This document shows, one piece after another, positions 9,001-14,361 of a DNA stretch of 47,497 bases. This stretch comes from CAZTDP01 sp964612565 (GTDB taxonomy: Bacteria > Patescibacteriota > WWE3 > UBA101185 > UBA10185): NCBI GenBank assembly GCA_964612565.1, contig CAZTDP010000007.1, positions 1-47,497 on the forward strand, in the 5' to 3' direction. The notes below the pieces were generated by a model, which saw only the letters and a program-made list of their open reading frames with translations, did no database searches and had not been told where the DNA came from. The position numbers and the translations under genes are program-made. The number at the start of each line of letters is the position of its first letter. Position 1 is the stretch's first letter.

Positions 9001-11914
9001 CGTAACCGGGAGAAGTTGTTCCGGCTCCTATTCTTCCGGTTGTTACTATATAGTCGCCTGAAGTTTGTGGCGACAATGTTGTCCCGCCTCTTTGCCAGTA
9101 GTTGACACCCACACTTCCGGTATTTACCCATGTAAAACCACCTGAGACATTGTCGTAAGTTAAAATTTGACCACTTGTAGGAGAGGAAGTTGCATTAAGA
9201 TCTTCTGCAAGAATCGTTGAATTTGTAATACCTGCAGTAGATAGAGTAGTCGTACCTGCGGCAGTTAATCTTCCATCTGCATCTACAGTAAATGTTGCAA
9301 TTGCACTTGATGATCCGTATGAATTAGCCGATACCGAAGTAGAAGTAAGTTCGTTATTCCCAATTACACCTGTCCCAATTTGTATGTTGTTGTATGTTCC
9401 CGATACGTCGCCACTAAAGTTTGTCGCTGTCGTCAGATCATCGGAAGCATTTTGATCCCACGCACTAAGTTGTGTGGCAGCATTATTTGTATCGATCAAA
9501 GTTCCGCTTCGTCCGGCAAGTAAATTGATCTCACTAGTTGAAGCATTTACACCGTCTAAAATGTTTAATTCGGCTGTGGATAGGGTAGCTCCGTCCAGAA
9601 TGTTTAGTTCGTTAGCGCTGGATGTAACAGCGGAACCTCCGAGATATAAGTTTGTGGTATATAAAGTAACACCTGCGATGTCACCTGCTACATCTAGTGA
9701 GTGTTGAGGTGCTGGTGTACTAATTCCTAGTCTAGCGTCGGCGTTGTCCCAGTAAAGGTTTGAATTCCCTGTTATGGCCGTTGTTCCGCTCCAAAAAGCT
9801 ACATGCCCTGCTGTTCCGACCCCTGTGACACCACCGAGATTAGAAATTCCTGTACATTTCCAAACGCTTGTAGCCGCATCCCAAGAGAGTATTTGGTCGG
9901 CTGTACATCCGCCAATTAGTCTTAAGCCGTCGGACGCTAATTCCAAACCTGAGTTTGATGATGTAGTAGCGGTTAAACCTGCTGTTACTGTGTCTATTGA
10001 GATGCTGTCAGGGTTAACAACTATTCCGTCTCCTGCCCCAATGTTTAAAGTTAGCACTCCGTTCGAACCTCCCCCTATCAACCCTTGTCCTGCAGTTACT
10101 CCTGTTGTGACATAATTTGCTACATTTACAGTATCCAAGAGTGTTCCGGTTCGGCCACTTAGTAAATTAAATTCGGTTGGTGTTACGGTGACTCCAGTTA
10201 ATCTATTTAGTTCAGTGGTTGTCAATGTTGCTCCATCCAAGATATTTAGTTCAGCGGCGCTTGCTGTTATAGCTGTGCCACCCAAAATTACATTGGTTGC
10301 ATTTAGTGTGCCATTTAACGACAAAGTGTTTGTTGTCTCGTTGTACCCTATTTCTGTGTTATCTGCTGACATTGTTCCCGTTGCATCCGAATAAAAGATG
10401 GAGTTTGGATTATACCCAACGGTAGTTATTGAACCGATAAATGTGCCGTATATAGTTCCGGCTACTTCTAGATCGCCCTCTATAAACTCGCTTTCGGGTT
10501 GCCCATTTATGTAGTTAGCTGCCACGCTGCCATCGCCTATCTGCAAGGCATATTGGGGGTTTGTTCCGCCTATTCCAACATTACCTGTCGCTGTTATTCT
10601 CATTCTTTCAATATTATTCGTTCTTATTACTAGCCCGTGGCTATCAGTTGTACCTAAGAAATTTGTGTTTTCATTTGTTGCTGCATTTCCTGCCAACGTC
10701 CAAGAGTAGCTCGCAGTAAACGCCGGGCTGTCGGTCCATATCGGTGTGGTTCCGTTAGAAATTAATATTTGGTTGGCACTTCCGGCGGGAAGTGTCTCTA
10801 AAGTATTACCTGCTGCGCCAACCAACAAGTCTCCCTGGCTAAAAGATGTTAAACCCGTTCCGCCATAAGAAGCCGTAACTACAGATCCTTCCCACGTACC
10901 TGTTCCTATAGTACCCACTTGAGTTATGTTTGTCTGTGCTACTGTCGCCAATTTCCCACTCTTAACCATTACTATGTAATTGTTGCTGTCTGTCATTTCG
11001 CCAATACTTAGTCCGCCAAGTGCTTGAACTTTGACATCGTTTAGTCCAGTTCCTACAACGTCGCCGTTTATATCAATTGCCGCTTCGAGAGTTGTTTCAG
11101 TTGTGTCATCGATTGTCGTAACTCCGTTAATTATTCCGGCTGTTAGTGCTCCTACACCTAAATTTGCATCAGCACCTTGTGTGTCAATTCCACCTGTAAG
11201 ATTGGAAAGTCCTGTAACACTTAAATCGTTTTTAACAAATGCTGGAACATTAATGTTGTAAACAAAATTCGTAATTTTATCTTTGGCGCCTAATGTTGCC
11301 CCGGCCAAAGAAAAGGAGGATAGTTCGTCCGAAGAATCGTTTTTTGAAGTGTTAAAGCTAAGAATATTCAGGCCATTAGGATCGATACTTACATTCTCAA
11401 GCAATCCTAAAGCCACAATGCCTGTAAAAAATGCAATAGACGCGAACCTCGCAGTTTTTGAAAGAAGACTGCTCGCACTTGATAGAAATCTAATATCGGG
11501 AGCTGCCGTTCTGTCGTTGACTATAGGAAATGTCTGCTCACTTATGTGAGGCTCTGCTACAGGAACTTGAACAGCTACTTTGGGTTCTAATTCACTCGCC
11601 TCAACTTTACTTTCAGTTCTGATGACCACGGGAGTGGTGTATGCGGGCTTTAATTTTTTGCTTATCTTTTCTTCATCAAGTTGTTTTTTAAATCTGTAAA
11701 CTTCTGCCGCGCTGTACTCTCTATAATTATTATCCAGTCTTTCTGACTTAATTTTTCCTTCGGTTTCAAATCTTCTCAACGATGAACTTGAGAGTTCCAA
11801 AATTTTAGCTGCTTCAGAAACTTTTAAGTATTCTTTAGCGCCACTTTTTTTTGAAGAAGTTGAGTTTATATTTTTTGAGTATTTTTTTGTTTCTTTTCGG
11901 GCAGCTTTGGGCAT
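1..11914 (-). CDS. Giant membrane-anchored fibre protein, partial (HTH, TM, tail-fibre repeats, beta-helix)
   Basis: A single minus-strand frame stays open from ATG at 11914 to the left edge (at least 3971 codons; the stop lies outside). The frame register was checked at seven recurring Trp-Lys-Cys sites (plus coordinates 1742, 2273, 3566, 5501, 6809, 8330, 9854), all in one phase. Residues about 29-80 read as a MerR-type helix-turn-helix (YLKVSEAAKILELSSSSLRR). One hydrophobic segment lies at about 156-173 (FASIAFFTGIVALGLL). Thousands of residues of phage tail-fibre-like repeats follow, with motifs such as AAELNILDG, TPTEFNLLSGRTGTLLD, RLGIGTSNPNYSLEV and QNGNQVCDSSGNC. From about residue 3590 (nt below 1150) there is a right-handed beta-helix with repeated short NN/G turns. 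The likely topology is a cytoplasmic HTH and an external fibre. An AAGGA ribosome site precedes the start. The function is unknown; surface adhesion or display is an inference. Confidence 0.9.
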   Translation of the reverse strand, partial: MPKAARKETKKYSKNINSTSSKKSGAKEYLKVSEAAKILELSSSSLRRFETEGKIKSERLDNNYREYSAAEVYRFKKQLDEEKISKKLKPAYTTPVVIRTESKVEASELEPKVAVQVPVAEPHISEQTFPIVNDRTAAPDIRFLSSASSLLSKTARFASIAFFTGIVALGLLENVSIDPNGLNILSFNTSKNDSSDELSSFSLAGATLGAKDKITNFVYNINVPAFVKNDLSVTGLSNLTGGIDTQGADANLGVGALTAGIINGVTTIDDTTETTLEAAIDINGDVVGTGLNDVKVQALGGLSIGEMTDSNNYIVMVKSGKLATVAQTNITQVGTIGTGTWEGSVVTASYGGTGLTSFSQGDLLVGAAGNTLETLPAGSANQILISNGTTPIWTDSPAFTASYSWTLAGNAATNENTNFLGTTDSHGLVIRTNNIERMRITATGNVGIGGTNPQYALQIGDGSVAANYINGQPESEFIEGDLEVAGTIYGTFIGSITTVGYNPNSIFYSDATGTMSADNTEIGYNETTNTLSLNGTLNATNVILGGTAITASAAELNILDGATLTTTELNRLTGVTVTPTEFNLLSGRTGTLLDTVNVANYVTTGVTAGQGLIGGGSNGVLTLNIGAGDGIVVNPDSISIDTVTAGLTATTSSNSGLELASDGLRLIGGCTADQILSWDAATSVWKCTGISNLGGVTGVGTAGHVAFWSGTTAITGNSNLYWDNADARLGISTPAPQHSLDVAGDIAGVTLYTTNLYLGGSAVTSSANELNILDGATLSTAELNILDGVNASTSEINLLAGRSGTLIDTNNAATQLSAWDQNASDDLTTATNFSGDVSGTYNNIQIGTGVIGNNELTSTSVSANSYGSSSAIATFTVDADGRLTAAGTTTLSTAGITNSTILAEDLNATSSPTSGQILTYDNVSGGFTWVNTGSVGVNYWQRGGTTLSPQTSGDYIVTTGRIGAGTTSPGYALDVTGDINFTGTLRYNGTQITTDQINEGITNLYYTDTRARAAVSGSAPIQYNSSTGVIGITQASTGTNGFLTSTDWNTFNNKLTATLNDSYILVGNGSNVATAVALSNDATISNTGALTLANSGVTANTYGSSTQIPVITVDAKGRVTNVTNQGISYESPLTFGNGLSRVANAVSLDVTTTGTTSTTSSNSGLEVGASGLKLLGGCTADQVLSWDATNQVWKCTDATASSISGTGASKQVAFWNGTASLTGSNAFWWDDSLGRLGIGTSNPGYALEVSGSANAVNVFQNGNQVCDMSGNCSGTSSSLGGTGSTNYLAKFTGAYSVGNSGIFETGGNVGIGTTNPLYTLHVSGSVNVTNLFIGGSAVSATATEVNLLSGRSGTLIDTNNAATQLSAWDQNASNDLTTSTSFSGDVSGSYNNLQLGNDVVGSTELAATTVTANSYGSSSAVATFTVDADGRLTAAGTTTLSTAGITNSTILAEDLNATSSPTSGQILTYDNVSGGFTWVNTGSVGVNYWQRNGTTITPLTTGDTVATTGNIGAGTTNPINKLDVAGGVSVGSYAAVNTAPSNGLIVSGRVGIGSTNPQYNLDVSGSANAATLFIAGSQVTAAATELNILDGATLTTAELNKLTGVTATSTEFNLLSGRTGTLLDTNNVGTYAVTSLALGNGLSGNSGPGGASVNLDTSTTGTTSTTSNNSGLETDSSGLRLLGGCSSNQVLSWDSTGNVWKCSSVSGLGGVTGSGAATQVAFWNTSSSITGTNSLWWANGTGRLGIGTSNPNYGLEVSGSANATTLYQNGSRVCDMSGNCSGTSSGMGGSGTINYLAKFTGAYAVGNTGIFEDASGNIGIGTTAPTHRIELVAGTTAPGGIAFGDVELYRDTTNRLALGSGDDFNLVSGNIRIGGTTVINSSRNGSFGTGITIGGDVFLSRSTANQLDLQSGNNINLLSGSYMAGGNVVIDSNRMIFASNGASSSPSYTFLNDADTGVYRAAINTIGLITNATEKVRIDGTGNVGIGTTNPQYRLDVSGSANVSNLFIGGSLITSSVTELNRLTGVTVTPTEFNLLSGRTGTLLDTNNIGTHAITSIASGSGLTGGTGPGTTTLNVGAGNGITVNADDIAVDTTTTGTTSVTSSNSGLETTAAGVRLVGGCSANQVLSWDNVSSTWKCSSVSGIGGVTGSGTDNYMVRWDGTGNIQSSSIYTKDTGEVGIGTTNPTQALQVNGAALISNNLYFGSTSNYLNWDGSNFNLSNDLLPSTDDTYALGSPSFRWADLYLGPASMHIGVNGNEAIIGYNTTGNYINFDPDGDTQPELILTDDGRLGIGTTNPQYALEVSGSANFTTLYISGSQISTSAAELNLLDGAAITTTELNRLSGINGTIISASNAATQLSTWDQLASDDLTTSTSFSGDISGTYNNMQIGTGTILASNLSASSPSNDQVLTYNSTSGGFNWINPAALGTNYWQRSGTTLSPITAGDNFATTGNIGAGTTNPQYRLDVSGSANVSNLFIGGSLITSSVTELNRLTGVTVTPTEFNLLSGRTGTLLDTNNVATQLSAWDQLASDDLTTGTTFGGDITGAYNNLQIAASSVGANELASTTVVSGSYGSITEIPVITVDADGRLTNVTTQSFSAESPLTFNNGLTRNTNTIGLGGSLSTLTSINLNGSNFGFFGTGNVGIGTTNPQFRLDISGSANATTLFIAGSQVTASATELNILDGASVTTSQLNLLSGRTGTLLDNSNIGSYAITSLTLGNGLSGGTGPGATALNLDVTTTGATSTASSNSGLELGPDGLRLLGGCGTDRFLAWDNSAQVWKCTSISDIGGVSGSGIGNQVAFWNAGSSLSGSNALWWDGSRLGIGTSAPSHMLEVSGSANAVTLLQNGNEVCDTSGNCSGSVAGLGGSGTTNYIAKWNNLYEITNSALYEVGGKLGIGTTAPNYTLDISGSANATTLLINGNVITSTAAELNLLSGRTGTLLDTNNVSTQLTTWDQSASDDLTTSTNFSGDISGMYNNMQIGTGAVGSNELAATTVVSGSYGSALQIPVITVDADGRLTNVTTQSFSAESPLTFNNGLTRNTNTIGLGGSLSTLTSINLNGSNFGFFGTGNVGIGTTNPQFRLDISGSANVSTLFIAGSQVTASATELNVLDGVNATLIASELNLLDGRTGTLLDSSIIGSYALTSLSLGTGLAGGTGPGAINLALDVSTTGTTSTTSNNSGLELGSDGLRLLGGCSANQVLAWDSANSLWKCTTMSSGLAGTGIDNYITRWDGTSALQTSGIYAKDTGEVGIGTTNPMYSLEVSGSANVSNLFLAGTRITSSATELNRLTGVTVTPTEFNLLSGRTGTLLDNGNVGTYAVTSLTLGNGLSGGTGPGITALNLDVATTGTTSTTSSNSGLEVTTSGLKLLGGCAADQILSWDSTAGVWKCNSVAGVGALSGGGATSQIAFWNGTASLTGSNAFWWNNTLGRLGIGTSNPNYSLEVSGSANATSIFQNGNQVCDSSGNCSGSSAGLGGSGTTNYLTKFTGQYTIGNSGLFENGSGFIGIGTTDPQYTLDVNGSIRVANGLYLAGATSSPSTTEGTMYYDTDDDQLKVYANGKWQADRTTATLIVGTSNSTNPSMNYEKADYVCGDTDCDTTIETAIAALPAGGGTVVLLEGTYVVDSNGIDITKSNVSLIGSGTSTILQRGWESTTSYDGVIVVGDGTTAVSSVSIESIAIDGQSSVYTGTTYNHGIYFRTTSDSDAKNNYIYDTAGVGIYLQSVDESEILNNKLVDLGSAGIEAVTTVHSLIQSNTVQNTGYTGIHVSGSSYNTIANNYVSDTGTDGISLPSSNYNTVIGNTISNITSASDDGINVTSSNPTGNNIVGNTLFDNDGARYPIIVSTTGRNNVTGNIVSGSGFSASAGTVYDISNTASIQQGDMNRIITSATLGKVTSLAWSSATTATGDVYGNFIDMTNLTPSNTSSYVAHGLAINGPAANTGSKAYGIYLTGNNWDFGIYSSSTSPSYLA
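2646..2893. repeat. Long repeat A, copy 1 (within giant gene)
   Basis: A 248-bp stretch reads identically to 3933-4180, by eye. Both copies lie in the same frame of the giant fibre gene, so the protein repeats about 82 residues. Identity at the DNA level implies recent duplication or gene conversion. Confidence 0.85.
3933..4180. repeat. Long repeat A, copy 2 (within giant gene)
   Basis: Partner of 2646-2893, 1287 bp away (429 codons, so the frame is kept). Confidence 0.85.
4361..4546. repeat. Long repeat B, copy 1 (within giant gene)
   Basis: A 186-bp stretch reads identically to 5771-5956. It encodes the TELN/TEFNLLSGRTGTLLDT-type module. The offset of 1410 bp is a multiple of three. Confidence 0.85.
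5771..5956. repeat. Long repeat B, copy 2 (within giant gene)
   Basis: Partner of 4361-4546; the sequences diverge immediately outside both borders. Confidence 0.85.
7442..7651. repeat. Long repeat C, copy 1 (within giant gene)
   Basis: A 210-bp stretch reads identically to 9089-9298, by eye. The offset of 1647 bp is a multiple of three. Confidence 0.8.
9089..9298. repeat. Long repeat C, copy 2 (within giant gene)
   Basis: Partner of 7442-7651. Confidence 0.8.
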
Positions 11915-11967
11915 GGCAGGAATCCTTACTAAATCAAGGTATTACAACATTTAATAAGGTTAATTTA

Positions 11968-11996
11968 ATGATAGAGGGTTTTTTGTACCCAGTCAA
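11968..11996 (-). promoter_or_regulatory. Promoter of the giant fibre gene
   Basis: On the minus strand there is a -35 TTGACT (11991-11996), a 17-bp spacer and a -10 TATCAT (11968-11973). The spacer holds a small palindrome, GGGT-N7-ACCC. The expected leader is about 45 nt and contains AAGGA before the ATG, so this gene uses a conventional leader, unlike many neighbours. Confidence 0.7.
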
Positions 11997-12090
11997 GGGG
12001 TTGTTAAGCTCGATGATACAAGACATAACAAAGTTTTGAAATATATAGAAATTTATGTGTTGGAAACGATGTTTTTTATATCTTAAAGTT

Positions 12091-12142
12091 TGCTATAAGT
12101 TGCCATGACAACATTAATTAGGACAACACTTCCGAGTGCTAA
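12091..12142 (+). promoter_or_regulatory. Extended -10 followed by CIRCE-like palindrome
   Basis: TGC-TATAAG (12091-12099) resembles an extended -10. Just downstream lie TTAGGAC (12118-12124), nine bases, and GAGTGCTAA (12134-12142). The right arm matches the HrcA operator CIRCE (TTAGCACTC-N9-GAGTGCTAA) exactly. The left arm has one mismatch and lacks two bases. It sits between the giant gene and the ATPase operon. It could be a degenerate heat-shock operator or a chance hairpin. Confidence 0.35.
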
Positions 12143-12202
12143 TTTTTATAGTTATTTTTTTAAAAAATTAGCCAACAAAGTACCTTTGTGTAGTCGGGTC
12201 TA

Positions 12203-12231
12203 TTGACGATGCTTGTATACATCTTTAATAT
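12203..12231 (+). promoter_or_regulatory. Leaderless promoter of the F1-like operon
   Basis: -35 TTGACG (12203-12208), 17-bp spacer, -10 TAATAT (12226-12231). The expected start point falls at or next to the ATG at 12239. No ribosome site precedes that ATG, which supports leaderless translation. Confidence 0.6.
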
Positions 12232-12238
12232 TAAAGTA

Positions 12239-13024
12239 ATGTTCAAGAGACTACCTGTAACATTTTTTTTGTTAATTTTGGCACTAATCCTTTTTAAAGG
12301 CGGCGGGTTTTTGTGTCAAAAAGTATACGCCGTTGAATCCGATACAGCCTTATCCATTCAACTAAAAGATAATAAAGGCAATCCCGGCGATATTGTCAGT
12401 TACCAGGATGGGGAATACGTTTTAACTAGTACCATTTACGATAGTCAGATGTTTGGAGTTATTGTGGATACCCCTATCACGTCCCTTGAGGATACAAACC
12501 TTCCAAACTATAAACTTATATCTTCGTTTGGGGAGGTTGTCGTTAATGTATCAAACAAGAACGGTGAAATTAAGAATGGGGATTTGGTTACTAGCTCTGA
12601 TATTGCAGGTGTCGGTGTCAAGGCAAGCGAAAGTGGTCAAGTGGTAGGGATGGCCCTCGAGGATTACGCACCCGCAAACCCAGAAGATATAGGACAAATA
12701 TTGGTATTTGTTGACATAAAAACTAATTTTGTAGACAAGAGAATAAGTAAAAATCTACTAGAGGTCTTAAAGAACAGCTTGACCTCACCATTTTTAACTC
12801 CTGTCGAGGCTCTAAGGTACCTTCTTGCTATAGCCACAGTCTTTGCATCTTTTGTGATTGGCTTTTCGTCTTTTGGAAAAATCACAGGTACTGGTGTTGA
12901 AGCTTTGGGTAGAAATCCATTGGCGGGCAGCTCAATTAGAAAGGTGATAGTCTTTAATTTCTTTTTAACCTTTGTGATAATGGGGGTCGGTCTTGCAATT
13001 GCGTATTTTGTGCTAACACTTTAG
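12239..13024 (+). CDS. ATP synthase c-like membrane protein with extracytoplasmic fibre-type domain
   Basis: 261 residues from ATG 12239. A longer reading from TTG 12203 would lie over the promoter and is unlikely. Residues 1-31 are a signal peptide or anchor. Residues about 35-165 resemble the C-terminal module of CPR fibre proteins (GDIVSYQDGEY, NGEIKNGDLVTSSDIAGVGV, GQVVGMALEDY). Residues about 190-260 form a helical hairpin with the c-subunit loop EALGRNP (R225-N226-P227) and a following Arg234. That loop normally touches gamma and epsilon of F1. Aligned on the RxP loop, the essential Asp/Glu of helix 2 (E. coli Asp61) is Phe245, and no carboxylate lies mid-membrane. The gene heads the F1-like operon in the place of atpE. 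The topology fits a ring with ectodomains facing outward. Family similarity is seen; the loss of ion transport is inferred. Confidence 0.75.
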   Translation: MFKRLPVTFFLLILALILFKGGGFLCQKVYAVESDTALSIQLKDNKGNPGDIVSYQDGEYVLTSTIYDSQMFGVIVDTPITSLEDTNLPNYKLISSFGEVVVNVSNKNGEIKNGDLVTSSDIAGVGVKASESGQVVGMALEDYAPANPEDIGQILVFVDIKTNFVDKRISKNLLEVLKNSLTSPFLTPVEALRYLLAIATVFASFVIGFSSFGKITGTGVEALGRNPLAGSSIRKVIVFNFFLTFVIMGVGLAIAYFVLTL

Positions 13025-13094
13025 GGTGCCACTCTATCTTATATTCTTATATTCACACACTTCCGGTTATTGCGGCTGCAACAAAACATACTTC

Positions 13095-13123
13095 TTGCAC
13101 AACACTATCGTTGCTGATAAATT
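13095..13123 (+). promoter_or_regulatory. Possible internal leaderless promoter before atpF
   Basis: TTGCAC (13095-13100), 17 bp, then TGA-TAAATT (-10 at 13118-13123), exactly 6 nt before ATG 13130. The geometry matches other leaderless starts in the window. Confidence 0.5.
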
Positions 13124-13129
13124 TATCGT

Positions 13130-13876
13130 ATGAGTTTAATATCAAACCTGCCCAATCAGTTCTTTAGTGAACAGATCTTTTACCTCATTATTGCCTTTTC
13201 AATACTCACAGTATTTTTGCTTGTTTTAGTTTTACTGTACCTAGTGAATCAAGAGAGAAAGCGAAAAAATTACGAAATGATTGATTCGATTAAAAACGAG
13301 GCGTACAACGAAGCAACACAGCTTCTCGACAATGCTAAAGTTAAAAGTTTAAGAATCTTGGAGGAAAGTCAGCTAAAGGCACAGAGGTCGCTAGAAAATG
13401 CGTCCCAATTAAGTAAAGAATCACGCGCAGCACTTGAGGATAAGATAAAGAGTATTCACACACGTCAGAGTTCGTTAATTGAAGAATTAGGACAATCAAT
13501 GATACAAACATATAAAGATGCGCTTGAAAAGGAGAAGAAGGAGAATTTAGATGTTATAGACCAAACATCTAGTGTGCTAAAAGATCAGCTTTCTTCAGAG
13601 ATTGACAGCTTTAAAGATGCCCTCAAGGAAGAAACAGTAGGAACCCAAAAACAAATAGAGTCCAAACTCGAAGCAGGGTATGCAGAAGTTCGCGATGAAA
13701 TCAACCGTTATAAACAAGAAAAAATTGAAGAACTAAACAAGAAGATTTTTGACATAATAGCAACCGTCTCAAACGAAGTGCTAGGCAAGACAATTGATCA
13801 AGAAACACACGAAAAATTTATTTTAGAATTATTGAAAGACGAGTTGTCCAAACAGGGCTTTAACTTTAAAGGTTAA
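13130..13876 (+). CDS. atpF: F-type ATPase subunit b-like stator protein
   Basis: 248 residues, clearly longer than the usual 155-175 of subunit b. One transmembrane helix lies at about 17-40 (FYLIIAFSILTVFLLVLVLL). It is followed by a long charged, Ala/Glu/Lys-rich coiled coil to about 215. The C-terminus (EVLGKTIDQETHEKFILELL) resembles the delta-binding end of b. Position between the c-like gene and atpH supports the call. The extra 70-90 residues would give a longer peripheral stalk. No strong ribosome site precedes the start; a leaderless promoter may drive it. Confidence 0.8.
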   Translation: MSLISNLPNQFFSEQIFYLIIAFSILTVFLLVLVLLYLVNQERKRKNYEMIDSIKNEAYNEATQLLDNAKVKSLRILEESQLKAQRSLENASQLSKESRAALEDKIKSIHTRQSSLIEELGQSMIQTYKDALEKEKKENLDVIDQTSSVLKDQLSSEIDSFKDALKEETVGTQKQIESKLEAGYAEVRDEINRYKQEKIEELNKKIFDIIATVSNEVLGKTIDQETHEKFILELLKDELSKQGFNFKG

Positions 13877-13879
13877 CAC

Positions 13880-14356
13880 ATGAGTTTACTTGCCCCAGAA
13901 AAAATACATCAAATAATTGAGGAGGTAGCCACAGAAAATGCAACACCCGATTTTGTTAAATTTCTTGATTTTGTGCATAACGCTACCTATAAAACAGACG
14001 CTACAGGTGCAAAGGAGGCATTTGCTTTGAACGAAAAGGCATACCCGTTAACTACAAGGATACTGCAAGAATTTGAAGCACCGGCAACTTTGCGCGGTGC
14101 AGTGCAAGATATTAAAGATGCCCTGACAAATGCTGAAAAAGTTAGAATAGAGTTGGCATACAGTCCATCCGCGGAGTTTGTTAAAAACTTTTATAAAATG
14201 TTTGTTTCGCTTGGCTTTTCGGACTTTTTAATCGAGGTTGTCATAACTGCCGAGGCGGGTAGCGGCGCAAAAGTTTACTACCAGGGAAAATTTTTGGACG
14301 TTTCAATGCTTAATTTAATTAAAGATAAATTAAAGACAGGTGGTATTGAATTTTAA
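13880..14356 (+). CDS. atpH: F-type ATPase subunit delta
   Basis: 158 residues, somewhat shorter than typical (about 175-180). The C-terminal part (AEAGSGAKVYYQGKFLDVSM) matches the conserved delta ending, where a Gly-rich strand and a D-x-S motif precede a last helix. Delta ties the b stalk to the top of alpha in F1. The start lies 3 nt after the atpF stop, and atpA starts 5 nt after this gene. The N-terminal half is poorly conserved, so the call rests on the C-terminus and operon order. Confidence 0.8.
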   Translation: MSLLAPEKIHQIIEEVATENATPDFVKFLDFVHNATYKTDATGAKEAFALNEKAYPLTTRILQEFEAPATLRGAVQDIKDALTNAEKVRIELAYSPSAEFVKNFYKMFVSLGFSDFLIEVVITAEAGSGAKVYYQGKFLDVSMLNLIKDKLKTGGIEF

Positions 14357-14361
14357 AACAT

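Noticed and set aside
2600..9300. CRISPR array suggested by regular repeats
   Set aside because: The repeats are long, in-frame and coding, without uniform short repeats or spacers.
1821..11549. Many plus-strand open stretches of 60-180 codons rich in Pro, Val and Ser
   Set aside because: They are shadows of the giant minus-strand gene; their repeated sequences simply mirror its repeats, and none has a promoter or ribosome site.
11851..12039. Plus-strand 62-codon frame with a hydrophobic start
   Set aside because: It overlaps the start, leader and promoter of the giant gene antisense, and has no ribosome site.
12239..13024. Ordinary atpE
   Set aside because: A normal c subunit has about 70-90 residues, no ectodomain and a mid-membrane Asp/Glu; this protein differs in all three.
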